NCBI GenBank assembly: GCA_022787165.1
Contig: JALFVL010000015.1
Coordinates: 1-64,000, forward strand
Source of the DNA: Clostridiales bacterium
GTDB taxonomy: Bacteria > Bacillota > Clostridia > Christensenellales > Aristaeellaceae
Length of the DNA: 64,000 bases
Reading direction: 5' to 3'
Made by a program: the position numbers and the translations under genes. The notes under the pieces were generated by a model. That model saw nothing but the letters and a program-made list of their open reading frames with translations. It made no database searches and was not told the origin of the DNA. Positions 40,170-48,848 of the stretch are shown here, one piece after another (within the stretch, counting starts at the first letter, position 1; the number at the start of each line of letters is the position of its first letter).

Positions 40170-41725
40170 GGCGTCTCCTCCCCTCGCACATTGCGCAAAA
40201 TGGTCAGCGTCCGGATGCGCGCAAGCGCCAGCGCACACAAGGACATATAGGTCGCAATCAGAATCGGCTGCGTCACGTTGAGCAGCATGATGAGCAGATA
40301 GGCGGCAAGCGACGCGAAGAGCCCCATCAGCAGCGGATCATGGCCCATGTGCCTGAATACCGTCACGATGGTCACCAGATAGAAGGTGACAAACGCTGCC
40401 GCGCCAAGCAGCCCGCAGTTGAGCAGGAACTGAAGCGGCTGACAGTGCGCGTCGTTGTACACGCCGTCAGAGAGCATCGCCGGATTGTCAAAGTAGGGCT
40501 TCAGCGCGGCAAGCGTCTGCTCAAGTCCCCGGCCGATGAGCTTCTCCTTCGGGCTGTAATCGGCGTAGGCCCTTAGGGCACGGGTGTACACAAAGCCGCG
40601 CCGGGAGCCCCAGGAATCATCAAAGCGCAGGATGTCCGCCAGCATGCCGAGATCGCGCTCCGGCTCGACAAGCGTAAAAAAGAGGATTGCCGCAAACAGC
40701 AGCAGCGCCGCAAGCGAGGCAAGCGCAAGACCGGCAGTCATCAGGCGGCGTCTGCCCGGCGCGCGAGCGCCCCTTTTCTCCAACAGCGCAGCGATTGCGC
40801 CCGCCAGAGCGAGCAGGCATGCCAGAATGAGGGTCAGCAGGCTTCGGCTCAAAAACAGCGCAAGCCCCGTAAACGCCGGGTGAAACGGACTGCCGGCAAT
40901 CAGCAGCCGGACAGCGGGCAGCGCCAGCGTGCAAACGGCCCAGAGCAGCAGCGTGCGCGCCATCTGCGCAAGGCTTTCCCCCGAAACCAGCAGCAGCACA
41001 AAGAAGACCAGATGCACGCCAAGCGCAGCGCAGTCCGTCCTTGAAGCAGCCGCCCCCAGCGCAACGACCAGTGAGCAAATTGCTCCCGCTGCGCAAGGAA
41101 CCGGTTTCTCATCAAAAATGAACCGCGACGCGCACAGCGGAAGCAGCATCACCAGATAGGTGCCAAAGAAGTCAAAATTGCCGATCGTCGAGAGAAATAT
41201 CTGCTCCTGCCCTGCACGGATGTGCGTATAAAAGCCCAGCGGATCCATGCCCATCGCGTTGACCACGCCCAGCGCCGCGCAGAGTGTCGCGCTTGCCATC
41301 ATCAGCGAGGTCAGAAGCCGAGCGCAGCGCAGTCCGAATCCGATGACATAAAATGCTGCGCCACAGCTGAGCAAAAACCAGAGACCGCAATATCGCCCGT
41401 CGCTGCCGTCGAGCGTCGAGGGCGCAAAGCCCGCCCCGGCGCAGGAGATCGTGCAGGCGAGCAACAGCAGGGCCATCATGAGCGCGGGCGCATCGGCCAA
41501 ACCGCACTTGAGCGGACGCCCACCCCGGATCACGCGCGCGAGAAGGAACAGCATCGCCAGCGGCATGGCAGCCGCTATGACCACCCTGACCTTGAAGCGG
41601 TTGATGTCAAAAAAGGCGTCATGAAACACGAGCGGCAAGGCGACGAGCATCACTGAGGCGCAGAGCAATGCAATCTCCTCCGGCACCGCTTCCCAAAAAG
41701 CTGGCCTTCTGCTCTCCTTTTCCAT
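40166..41725 (-). CDS. O-antigen ligase / Wzy-like polytopic membrane protein
   Basis: A 519-residue protein with about twelve hydrophobic segments. The large extracytoplasmic loop (about 355-420) contains the family-like RGFVYTRALRAY and GRGLEQT region and a His (DAHCQPLQFLLNCGLLGA), as in WaaL/Wzy enzymes that join polysaccharides to lipid or to each other. In a Gram-positive it may ligate or polymerise a surface glycan. It is the first gene of the unit containing mrfA-mrfB-TPR and overlaps mrfA by 4 bases, an unexpected pairing. Confidence 0.8.
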   Translation of the reverse strand: MEKESRRPAFWEAVPEEIALLCASVMLVALPLVFHDAFFDINRFKVRVVIAAAMPLAMLFLLARVIRGGRPLKCGLADAPALMMALLLLACTISCAGAGFAPSTLDGSDGRYCGLWFLLSCGAAFYVIGFGLRCARLLTSLMMASATLCAALGVVNAMGMDPLGFYTHIRAGQEQIFLSTIGNFDFFGTYLVMLLPLCASRFIFDEKPVPCAAGAICSLVVALGAAASRTDCAALGVHLVFFVLLLVSGESLAQMARTLLLWAVCTLALPAVRLLIAGSPFHPAFTGLALFLSRSLLTLILACLLALAGAIAALLEKRGARAPGRRRLMTAGLALASLAALLLFAAILFFTLVEPERDLGMLADILRFDDSWGSRRGFVYTRALRAYADYSPKEKLIGRGLEQTLAALKPYFDNPAMLSDGVYNDAHCQPLQFLLNCGLLGAAAFVTFYLVTIVTVFRHMGHDPLLMGLFASLAAYLLIMLLNVTQPILIATYMSLCALALARIRTLTILRNVRGEETP

Positions 41726-41759
41726 GGCTGTCCGCTCCCTTCTGCTTGCATGCTCCTCT

Positions 41760-41788
41760 ATTGTAAATCATCCCCTCACGCTGTGCAA
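41760..41788 (-). promoter_or_regulatory. promoter of the ligase-mrfAB-TPR operon
   Basis: On the minus strand TTGCAC (41783-41788) and TACAAT (41760-41765) with a 17-base spacer. Confidence 0.7.
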
Positions 41789-41789
41789 G

Positions 41790-41818
41790 CGAAAAGCGGG
41801 CGATTCGCCCGCTTTTCG
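41790..41818 (-). terminator. clpC terminator
   Basis: A near-perfect palindrome, CGAAAAGCGGGCGA/TCGCCCGCTTTTCG, 6 bases after the clpC stop. The downstream run is short, so the U-rich right arm may act as the tail. Confidence 0.7.
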
Positions 41819-41823
41819 AAAAA

Positions 41824-44184
41824 TCAAACTCCGACCAGCGTCTTTTCAGGCAGCTCTGCCTTCTCCGGAATGTCGAAATCCACCTCATCATCCCGGACAC
41901 ACAGACGGACATGATCGGCAATTTTCCCCTCGAGCAGCAGGTCGCTCAGCGGTTCCTCCACGCGCCTGGTAATCTCCCTGCGCAGGTTTCTCGCCCCGCT
42001 CATCGGATCCATGCCCTCGCGGGCGATCAGCGCCGGCACGGCGTCCTCATAATCCAGCAGCACGCCGCGCGCGGCAAGCCGAGCCGCGGTCTTCTTGAGA
42101 AGAAGCGCCGCTATTGCCTCACCGTCCTCCTGCGTCAGGCTGTTCATGACGATCAGCTCATCGATTCTGCCCAAGAATTCTGGACGGAACGTCTGCTTTA
42201 CCTTGTCAAGCAGCGCCTTGCGCCTGGTCTGGTCCGCGTGGCCTTGCAGTCCGGTGTCAAAGCCGAGCCGTTTGTCCATGTCAAAGGAGACGCCCGCGTT
42301 GGAGGTCATCACGACAACCGTATTGCGGAAGCTGACCTTCCGCCCGACGCTGTCTGTCAGCTGACCATCGTCGAGCAGCTGCAGCAGCAGATTGAATATC
42401 TTTGGATGTGCTTTCTCAATTTCATCAAACAGCACGACGGCATACGGCCGCTTGATCACGGCGTCAGTCAGCTGGCCGCCGTCTCCAAAGCCGACATAGC
42501 CGGGCGGAGAGCCGATCAGGCGGGAGGCCGTCGCTTCCTCGCTGTATTCGGACATGTCGATCCGAACCATCGCCTCCTCGCTGCCAAAGAGCGACTCGCT
42601 GAGCGCCTTGCACAGCTCTGTCTTGCCCACGCCGGAAGGCCCCAGCAGCATGAACACGCCCAGTGGGCGCGTCGGGTCGTTCAGCCCTGCGCGGGCACGA
42701 CGCAGCGCGCGGCATAGCGACGCGATAGCCTCGTCCTGCCCGATGACGCGGCGGCGCAGCTTCGCCTCCAGCCCCAGAACATCGGCATTGTCCCCGGCGG
42801 TCATCCGCTCCACGGGGATTCCAGTCCATTGGGAGACCACCCGCTCGACATCGGCCGCCTGAATTTCCGGCAGGCTCTCCCCGTCTCCCTGATTCCATGT
42901 CCTGAGCCTGACCATGGAGGCCGCCTCGTCGATCAGATCGATCGCCTTGTCCGGCATGAAGCGATCCGTCACATAGCGCGCGGAGAGCTCGACGGCCGCC
43001 TGCACGGCCTCCTCCCGGATGATCACGTGGTGATAGGCCTCGTATCGGGCGCGCAGCCCGTGCAGAATGAACAGCGTGTTCTCCTTATCCGGCTCGCGCA
43101 CATCAATTCTCTGGAATCTCCTCGCAAGCGCGGCATCCTTTTCGATATATTTCTGATATTCCTTGTAGGTGGTCGCGCCGATGACGCGAACCTCTCCGCG
43201 GGCAAGGGCCGGCTTGAGCATATTCGCCGCGTCCAGCGCGCCCTCAGAGCCGCCCGCACCCACGAGCGTGTGCATCTCGTCGATGAAGAGAATGACGTTT
43301 CCCCGCTCTTTGGCGTCGGCGAGAACCGCCTTGATCCGCTCCTCGAACTCGCCGCGATACTTGCTGCCGGCAACCACCTGCGCCAGATCCAGCGCAAAAA
43401 TCTGCATGCCGGAGATCATCTGGGGCACGCTTCCGTCAGCGATGCGCTGTGCAAGCCCTTCTGCCAAAGCGGATTTGCCCACACCCGGTTCTCCGATGAG
43501 CAGCGGGTTGTTCTTCATCTTTTTGCCCAGCACGCGGATCATGGCTTCCAGCTCTGTCTGTCGCCCGATCAGCGGCTCGAGCCTGCCTTCGGCAGCCTCC
43601 TGTGTCAGGTTGCGCGCATAGCTGAGCAGGGCGCTCTCATTTTCGCCCTCCTTGCCGCGCTGCTGCGTATGCCCGGATGCCTCGATCTCCTGCTGCGTGA
43701 CAGGCGTGTTGGCCGAGACGATGTTCTGAGCTCTCGCCGGCCGCTCGATCTCACCGACGGCATTGACCAGCGCCGTGCGCATGGAATCGACGGTCTTTCC
43801 CTGCTCAAGGAGCACCTCGAGCGCCGTGCAACCCTCCTCATAAAGCAGCTCCTGCCAGATATGCGCTACGCCTGCCAGCGTCTTCTTCTCCGGGTTGGCA
43901 TAGGAAAGTGCGCGAAGCAGAATGCGCTGCACATGCGCGCTCATCCCCGTGACCCGGGAAAAGCCGACCTCGCCGCGGCCATAGCGCGCCGCTATCGCCT
44001 CCTCAAGCGCCCTGTCGTTCAAGTCGCCGACAAGGCACCGGGTCAGCTCGTCTCCCGCGCGCACCAACCCCAGCAGCAAATGGCCGCTGCCCATCTTTTC
44101 AAAGCCCATCATCGCAGCGCTGAGCTGGGCCTGCACCAGCGCCTTGGACGCACCCTTTGTAAAACCGTTGGAAATATTCAGCAA
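41824..44184 (-). CDS. clpC: ClpC-type AAA+ unfoldase
   Basis: A 786-residue Clp ATPase. N-terminal Clp-N repeats (about 1-140), first AAA domain (Walker A GEPGVGKSAL, Walker B ILFIDEMHTLVG), a middle domain, and second AAA domain (GPSGVGKTEL, VLFDEIEKAHP). It feeds substrates to ClpP. The middle domain looks short, with no obvious UVR motif. The start is decided by GGAGG, which is properly spaced only for TTG 44184; a GTG at 44193 overlaps that site. It follows ctsR directly, with no mcsA or mcsB between. Confidence 0.92.
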   Translation of the reverse strand: MLNISNGFTKGASKALVQAQLSAAMMGFEKMGSGHLLLGLVRAGDELTRCLVGDLNDRALEEAIAARYGRGEVGFSRVTGMSAHVQRILLRALSYANPEKKTLAGVAHIWQELLYEEGCTALEVLLEQGKTVDSMRTALVNAVGEIERPARAQNIVSANTPVTQQEIEASGHTQQRGKEGENESALLSYARNLTQEAAEGRLEPLIGRQTELEAMIRVLGKKMKNNPLLIGEPGVGKSALAEGLAQRIADGSVPQMISGMQIFALDLAQVVAGSKYRGEFEERIKAVLADAKERGNVILFIDEMHTLVGAGGSEGALDAANMLKPALARGEVRVIGATTYKEYQKYIEKDAALARRFQRIDVREPDKENTLFILHGLRARYEAYHHVIIREEAVQAAVELSARYVTDRFMPDKAIDLIDEAASMVRLRTWNQGDGESLPEIQAADVERVVSQWTGIPVERMTAGDNADVLGLEAKLRRRVIGQDEAIASLCRALRRARAGLNDPTRPLGVFMLLGPSGVGKTELCKALSESLFGSEEAMVRIDMSEYSEEATASRLIGSPPGYVGFGDGGQLTDAVIKRPYAVVLFDEIEKAHPKIFNLLLQLLDDGQLTDSVGRKVSFRNTVVVMTSNAGVSFDMDKRLGFDTGLQGHADQTRRKALLDKVKQTFRPEFLGRIDELIVMNSLTQEDGEAIAALLLKKTAARLAARGVLLDYEDAVPALIAREGMDPMSGARNLRREITRRVEEPLSDLLLEGKIADHVRLCVRDDEVDFDIPEKAELPEKTLVGV

Positions 44185-44206
44185 TTTTTGCACCTCCGAA
44201 GGGACG

Positions 44207-44677
44207 TCACAGCGCTGGGCGCCGCTTGGCGAGTGAAAGAATCATGCTGCGAAGCGTTCCGGCGCAAAGCGCGTCCTTCATGCCCAGCGGCAGCGGAACC
44301 GCCTGCGGCGAGAGCGCCGCAAGCATGAGGCTCGCTTCGTCGGGCGTCACGATATTTTCCATTTTCAAATGCTCCACAATCTTCGCCGCATCCGACGCGC
44401 TGATGGACATGCCAATGCGCTGATACAGCGATTGAAGGAGCTCCTCGCGGCTTGTTGATGCAAGGCGAACAATTCGGATATAGCCGCCGCCGCCGCGCCT
44501 GGATTCGATGACATAGCCGTGATCCGGCGTAAAGCGCGTCGCCAGCACATAGTTGATCTGCGAAGGCGCGCACTGAAAATGCTCTGCAAGCTCGTTTCGC
44601 CGCAGCTCGATTACCATGTTGTCCCCTTCCATCAGGGTTTTGATGAATTCCTCGATCGAGTCACTCAGCAGCCTCAC
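44207..44677 (-). CDS. ctsR: CtsR heat-shock repressor
   Basis: A 156-residue repressor of clp genes. The winged helix-turn-helix (about 20-75) contains RRNELAEHFQCAPSQINYVLATRFTP and the glycine-rich wing ESRRGGGGYIRI, the thermosensing tetraglycine loop. The C-terminal domain (about 80-150) follows. GTG 44677 has AGAGAGG nine bases upstream. A CtsR-type box overlaps its promoter region, which fits autoregulation. Confidence 0.95.
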   Translation of the reverse strand: MRLLSDSIEEFIKTLMEGDNMVIELRRNELAEHFQCAPSQINYVLATRFTPDHGYVIESRRGGGGYIRIVRLASTSREELLQSLYQRIGMSISASDAAKIVEHLKMENIVTPDEASLMLAALSPQAVPLPLGMKDALCAGTLRSMILSLAKRRPAL

Positions 44678-44700
44678 GAGTCAACACCTCTCTCACAAGA

Positions 44701-44718
44701 ATGAACTTTCTTTGACCT
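44701..44718 (-). promoter_or_regulatory. CtsR operator
   Basis: On the minus strand AGGTCAAAGAAAGTTCAT matches the CtsR tandem heptamer (GGTCAAA-N3-RGTCAAA) well in the first repeat and partly in the second. It lies just downstream of the -10 box, where binding would block transcription. Confidence 0.7.
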
Positions 44719-44723
44719 TAATC

Positions 44724-44752
44724 ATTATACGACATTTTTTCTCTTCATGCAA
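44724..44752 (-). promoter_or_regulatory. ctsR-clpC promoter
   Basis: On the minus strand TTGCAT (44747-44752) and TATAAT (44724-44729) with a 17-base spacer. Confidence 0.8.
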
Positions 44753-44806
44753 CAGGCTGTCCGGCGAAAAATTTTCCTCTTCTCTGCGGAAAGCGGGAAA
44801 TCCACC

Positions 44807-44835
44807 TTGCCTGCATCCCGATTCGAAGGTATAAT
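44807..44835 (+). promoter_or_regulatory. promoter of the ABC-F gene
   Basis: TTGCCT (44807-44812) and TATAAT (44830-44835) with a 17-base spacer; the leader to the start codon is about 60 bases. Confidence 0.75.
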
Positions 44836-44901
44836 AAAATTGTATGGTTATGACTTATCCGTCCGGCATGCCTTCCGCCGGACGATGGACAGGAGCAATC
44901 T

Positions 44902-46821
44902 ATGATCGTTTTATCCGCACAAAACGTCGCCAAGGCCTTCGGCGTCAATGTCGTGCTGAAGGATGTCTCCCTTACCCTCCAGCAGGGCGACCGCATGGGG
45001 CTGGTCGGCGTCAACGGCTGCGGCAAATCGACGCTGATGCGCATTCTGGCGGGTCTTGAATCCGCTGATTCCGGCGACATCTCCATGGTACGCGGCACAC
45101 GCATCGGCTATCTGGCCCAGCAGAATATGGTTACCAGCGGTCTGAGCGTTTGGGATGAGCTGCAAAAGGTCTACGAGCCGGTCTTTGACATGGAGCGGCG
45201 GCTGCGCGAGCTGGAGGAAGAGATGTCCCGGGCCCATGAGGAGCCCGACCGCTTTGCCCGGCTCTCCTCGGACTACGACAAGCTGCTGCGGCGCTTCGAG
45301 GAATCCGACGGCTATTCCTGGAAGAGCATGGTCTCCGGCGTGCTTAACGGCCTGGGCTTCAAGCCCTTTCAGTATGATCAGACTGTCGATTCGCTCAGCG
45401 GCGGCGAGCAGACGCGGCTTTGCCTCGCTCGCCTGCTGCTTCAAAAGCCGGATCTTCTGCTGCTTGACGAGCCGACCAACCATCTGGACATGGAGACGCT
45501 GAGCTGGCTGGAGAACTACCTGGCCGCCTACAAGGGCAGCGTGCTCGTCATCTCCCACGACCGGTATTTCCTCGACCACGTCTGCACCTGCATGGTTGAA
45601 ATCCTGATGGGCTCAAGCGAGCAGTATAGCGGCAACTACACCCGCTACATCGCCCAGCGTCAGGAGCGCTTTGAAACCCGAATGCGCGCCTACGAGCTCC
45701 AGCAGAAGGAAATCGAGCGCCAGCAGGCAATCATCGCGCGTTATCGCATGTACAACCGCGAAAAATCCATCCGCGCTGCGGAAAGCCGCGAGAAAGCGCT
45801 TGAGCGCATGGAGAAGCTCGACAAGCCCGTCGACGAGCGCGCGATCCGCTTTAGGTTTGAAGCCAGGCGGCGCACCGGCGAGGATGTGCTCATGCTCAAG
45901 GACGTCAGCAAGTCGTTTGGTGAAAAGCATCTCTTCGCCCATCTCGACCTGCATGTGCGCATGGGAGACCGTGTCGCGCTCATCGGCCCGAATGGCGTAG
46001 GCAAGTCGACGCTCATCAAGCTCATCACGGGCGACGAGCCCGCCGATACGGGCACCATCCGCTACGGCTCCAATGTTGACATCGGCTACTACGACCAGCA
46101 TCAGAGCGCGCTGCATCCCGAAAAGACCGTGCTGGACGAGGTTTGGGACCGCTTTCCCCGGATGGAGCAGAGCGATGTGCGCGGCGCCTTGGGCATGTTT
46201 CTCTTCACGGGAGACGATGTCTTCCAGCCGATCAAGACGCTCTCCGGCGGTGAGAAAGGGCGTGTCGCGCTGACCGCGCTCATGCTGCGCAAGGACAACC
46301 TCCTGCTGCTCGACGAGCCAACTAACCATCTGGACATGGATTCCCGGGAGGTGCTGGAGGACGCGCTCTCCGACTTCGGAGGCACGATCATTACGGTCTC
46401 CCATGACCGCTATTTCATCAACCGCATCGCCAACCGCATCATTGAAATGCGACCGGAGGGCGTCGTCGAGTACATGGGCAATTACGACGATTACGTCGAA
46501 AAGAAAAACAGGCCGGTCGAGCAGGAGACCGTCGCGGGCAAGACCCGGACGGAGCTCGAAAAGGAGAAGCGCCGCGAAAAGCAGAGCAAACAGGCGCTCC
46601 GCCAGCTCAAGGCCCGGGCGCAGGAATTTGAAAAAGCCATCGGTGTCAAGGAGGAGGAAATCGCGCAGCTGGAGGCGCAGATGTCCGATCCCTTGCTGTA
46701 TGCGGACGCAGAGAGGGCGTTCGCCGTGCAAAAGAGCTATCAGCAGGCGCAGCGCGACCTCCAGGCGCTGTATGAGTCCTGGGAGGAAGCGGAGGCTGCA
46801 CTGCAGGAAGCGGAGGGTTGA
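44902..46821 (+). CDS. ABC-F family ATPase
   Basis: A 639-residue protein with two ABC domains and no membrane segments. Domain 1 has GVNGCGKSTL, LSGGEQTRL and LLLDEPTNHLDM; domain 2 has GPNGVGKSTL, LSGGEKGRV and LLLDEPTNHLDM. The connecting P-site tRNA interaction motif region (about 240-320) is long and charged, and a C-terminal coiled coil (about 545-639) follows. ABC-F proteins act on ribosomes; this resembles the YdiF/Uup type rather than a proven antibiotic-resistance member. AGGAG precedes the ATG at 44902. Confidence 0.92.
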   Translation: MIVLSAQNVAKAFGVNVVLKDVSLTLQQGDRMGLVGVNGCGKSTLMRILAGLESADSGDISMVRGTRIGYLAQQNMVTSGLSVWDELQKVYEPVFDMERRLRELEEEMSRAHEEPDRFARLSSDYDKLLRRFEESDGYSWKSMVSGVLNGLGFKPFQYDQTVDSLSGGEQTRLCLARLLLQKPDLLLLDEPTNHLDMETLSWLENYLAAYKGSVLVISHDRYFLDHVCTCMVEILMGSSEQYSGNYTRYIAQRQERFETRMRAYELQQKEIERQQAIIARYRMYNREKSIRAAESREKALERMEKLDKPVDERAIRFRFEARRRTGEDVLMLKDVSKSFGEKHLFAHLDLHVRMGDRVALIGPNGVGKSTLIKLITGDEPADTGTIRYGSNVDIGYYDQHQSALHPEKTVLDEVWDRFPRMEQSDVRGALGMFLFTGDDVFQPIKTLSGGEKGRVALTALMLRKDNLLLLDEPTNHLDMDSREVLEDALSDFGGTIITVSHDRYFINRIANRIIEMRPEGVVEYMGNYDDYVEKKNRPVEQETVAGKTRTELEKEKRREKQSKQALRQLKARAQEFEKAIGVKEEEIAQLEAQMSDPLLYADAERAFAVQKSYQQAQRDLQALYESWEEAEAALQEAEG

Positions 46822-46877
46822 TTTTCCCCAGTCCCAGTGCATGCTTTATCAACGCGAGAAGACAACGGAAAAAGGAG

Positions 46878-47531
46878 ATGGAGCCCTTGCTGTTTATCGG
46901 GATCTGCGGCGCCAGCGGCAGCGGAAAATCGACGCTCGCCGAGGAGCTGGCCACCATGGTCAACCGAAGCATTCTCATCATCAACCAGGATGCATACTAT
47001 CGAGATCATCCGGCCCTGTCCTTTGAGGAGCGCTGCCGGCTCAACTATGATGAGCCGGGCATCTTCGACCACGACCTGCTGCTCGAGGATGTGCGCGAGC
47101 TGCTTGCGGGACGCCGTGTCGCCAGAAAGCGCTACGATTACGCGCACCATTGCCGTGCCGATGCGCCGGACGAATTTCTGGAGCCGCATGACGTCATCAT
47201 CGTCGAGGGCATCCACGCGTTCTACGATCCTCGGCTCCGCGAAATGATGGATCTCAAGCTGTATATGCATGTGGAATCCGATATCTGCCTGCTGCGCCGC
47301 ATCCAGCGCGATATCAACGAGCGCGGCCGAGCGATTGACAATATCTCCATGCAATACATCACGACCGTCAAGCCGATGTTCGACCAGTACATCCGCAACT
47401 ACGAGCAATTTGCCGACGTCATCGTCGCCGGCGGAGGCAAGGACGCAAAGATCACAGAAATCCTTGCCGGCTATATCAACAACGATCTGCATCTGTACCG
47501 GGGCCGCGCCCCAAGGAGGAAATCATGCTGA
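46878..47531 (+). CDS. udk: uridine kinase
   Basis: A 217-residue P-loop kinase that phosphorylates uridine and cytidine. Walker A is GICGASGSGKSTLAEEL; NQDAYYRD and the NYDEPGIFDHDLL block match Udk, and VIIVEGIHAFYDPRLREMMD carries the Walker B region. The start is uncertain: AAGGAG ends two bases before the ATG at 46878, and the same site is better spaced for TTG 46887, three codons later. It starts 56 bases after the ABC-F gene and is probably co-transcribed. Confidence 0.92.
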   Translation: MEPLLFIGICGASGSGKSTLAEELATMVNRSILIINQDAYYRDHPALSFEERCRLNYDEPGIFDHDLLLEDVRELLAGRRVARKRYDYAHHCRADAPDEFLEPHDVIIVEGIHAFYDPRLREMMDLKLYMHVESDICLLRRIQRDINERGRAIDNISMQYITTVKPMFDQYIRNYEQFADVIVAGGGKDAKITEILAGYINNDLHLYRGRAPRRKSC

Positions 47532-48775
47532 AGCATTACACCAAGGAAGAAAAGAGCTGGATTTTTTATGACTGGGCCAATTCTGCCTTTTCCGCCATCG
47601 TTGCCGCGATCATTCTTCCCATCTTCTTCAAGAGCATGGCGCAGCTGGGCGGCGTCAGCGATGTCAACGCCACGGCCTATTGGGGCTATGCCACGTCCTT
47701 CGGCACGCTGATCTGCGCGCTGCTGGCACCCTTTCTGGGCACGCTGGGGGATTTCAGGGGCATGAAAAAGCGCCTGTTTACCGCCTTCATGCTTCTGGGC
47801 GTCGTGAGCACCTTCCTGTTGTCAATGACGGAAAACTGGAAGCTGCTGCTTGCGCTTTATATTCTGGGCACGCTGGGCTTCAATGGCTCCTGTATCTATT
47901 ATGACAGCTTCCTGCCTGACGTGACGGACGAATCGAGGATGGATCAGGTTTCCTCGCTGGGCTATGGCCTGGGCTACATCGGCGGCTCGACCATCCCGCT
48001 GGTCATCTCCCTGCTGCTGATCCAGTTTGGGGACAAAATCGGTATCCCCACCGTCATGGCGACCAAGTTCTCCTTTGCGCTGACCGCCATCTGGTGGCTT
48101 GTCTTTACCATTCCGATGCTGCTCCATGTCCAGCAAAAGCACGCCATCGAGCCGGAAAAGCGTATTGTCGCGCATACGCTGCGCAACGTCGCCTCGACAT
48201 TCAAAAAGCTGCTGTCCTATAAGAGCGTCCTGCTCTTCATGATTGCCTACTTCTTCTATATCGATGGCGTCGGAACGATCATCCATATGGCAACGGTCTT
48301 TGGCGCCTCCTGCGGCCTTGACAGCATGGACATGATGGTCATTCTGCTCGTCGTGCAGATCGTCGCCTTCCCCTTTGCCATCCTCTACGGCAAGCTTTCC
48401 GGGCGCTTCGGCTCCCGCAAGATGATCCTGTTTGGGATCGCGACCTATATCGTCGTCTGTGCAGTTGGCTTTAATCTGCAAAAAATGTCCGACTTCCTCA
48501 TCCTCGCCGTGCTTGTGGGCACCGCGCAGGGCGGCATCCAGGCGCTCTCCCGTTCCTTCTTCGGCAAGCTCGTTCCGCCTGAGAACGCCAGCGAGTTCTT
48601 CGGCTTCTTCGATGTGTTCGGCAAGTTCTCCGCCGTCATCGGCCCTGCGCTCTTCGGCCTGGTCGCCCAGCTGACCGGCGTGACGAATTACGGCGCGCTC
48701 GCGGTCATGGGCATGTTCATCGTCGGCGGCGTCGTACTGATGCTGGTACCCAGGAACATCGAGCGAATGAAGTGA
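47525..48775 (+). CDS. MFS transporter, UMF1/Atg22-like family
   Basis: A 416-residue protein with about twelve transmembrane segments. The start WIFYDWANSAFSAIVAA and the GFNGSCIYYDSFLPDVT segment are the signature of the UMF1 family, related to yeast vacuolar effluxer Atg22. The substrate is unknown. AAGGAGG lies before the ATG, which overlaps udk by 7 bases, suggesting coupled expression and perhaps a link to nucleoside or metabolite traffic. Confidence 0.9.
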   Translation: MLKHYTKEEKSWIFYDWANSAFSAIVAAIILPIFFKSMAQLGGVSDVNATAYWGYATSFGTLICALLAPFLGTLGDFRGMKKRLFTAFMLLGVVSTFLLSMTENWKLLLALYILGTLGFNGSCIYYDSFLPDVTDESRMDQVSSLGYGLGYIGGSTIPLVISLLLIQFGDKIGIPTVMATKFSFALTAIWWLVFTIPMLLHVQQKHAIEPEKRIVAHTLRNVASTFKKLLSYKSVLLFMIAYFFYIDGVGTIIHMATVFGASCGLDSMDMMVILLVVQIVAFPFAILYGKLSGRFGSRKMILFGIATYIVVCAVGFNLQKMSDFLILAVLVGTAQGGIQALSRSFFGKLVPPENASEFFGFFDVFGKFSAVIGPALFGLVAQLTGVTNYGALAVMGMFIVGGVVLMLVPRNIERMK

Positions 48776-48793
48776 TTTCCATCCATTTGCGTC

Positions 48794-48829
48794 AAAGGCC
48801 CGGCAGGATTGCTCCCGCCGGGCCTTTTT
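48794..48829 (+). terminator. terminator of the ABC-F-udk-MFS unit
   Basis: AAAGGCCCGGC pairs with GCCGGGCCTTT and is followed by TT, 18 bases after the stop codon. Confidence 0.88.
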
Positions 48830-48848
48830 GTATCGGTTCTCGCACAAA

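Noticed and set aside
38022-40250. A plus-strand open frame of 742 codons opposite mrfA
   Set aside because: Antisense to a helicase with complete motifs; no independent features.
44902-46821. ABC-F protein as an antibiotic-resistance determinant
   Set aside because: Domain order and C-terminal coiled coil look like the housekeeping YdiF/Uup branch; it sits with udk and a transporter, and has no leader peptide or attenuator typical of resistance genes.
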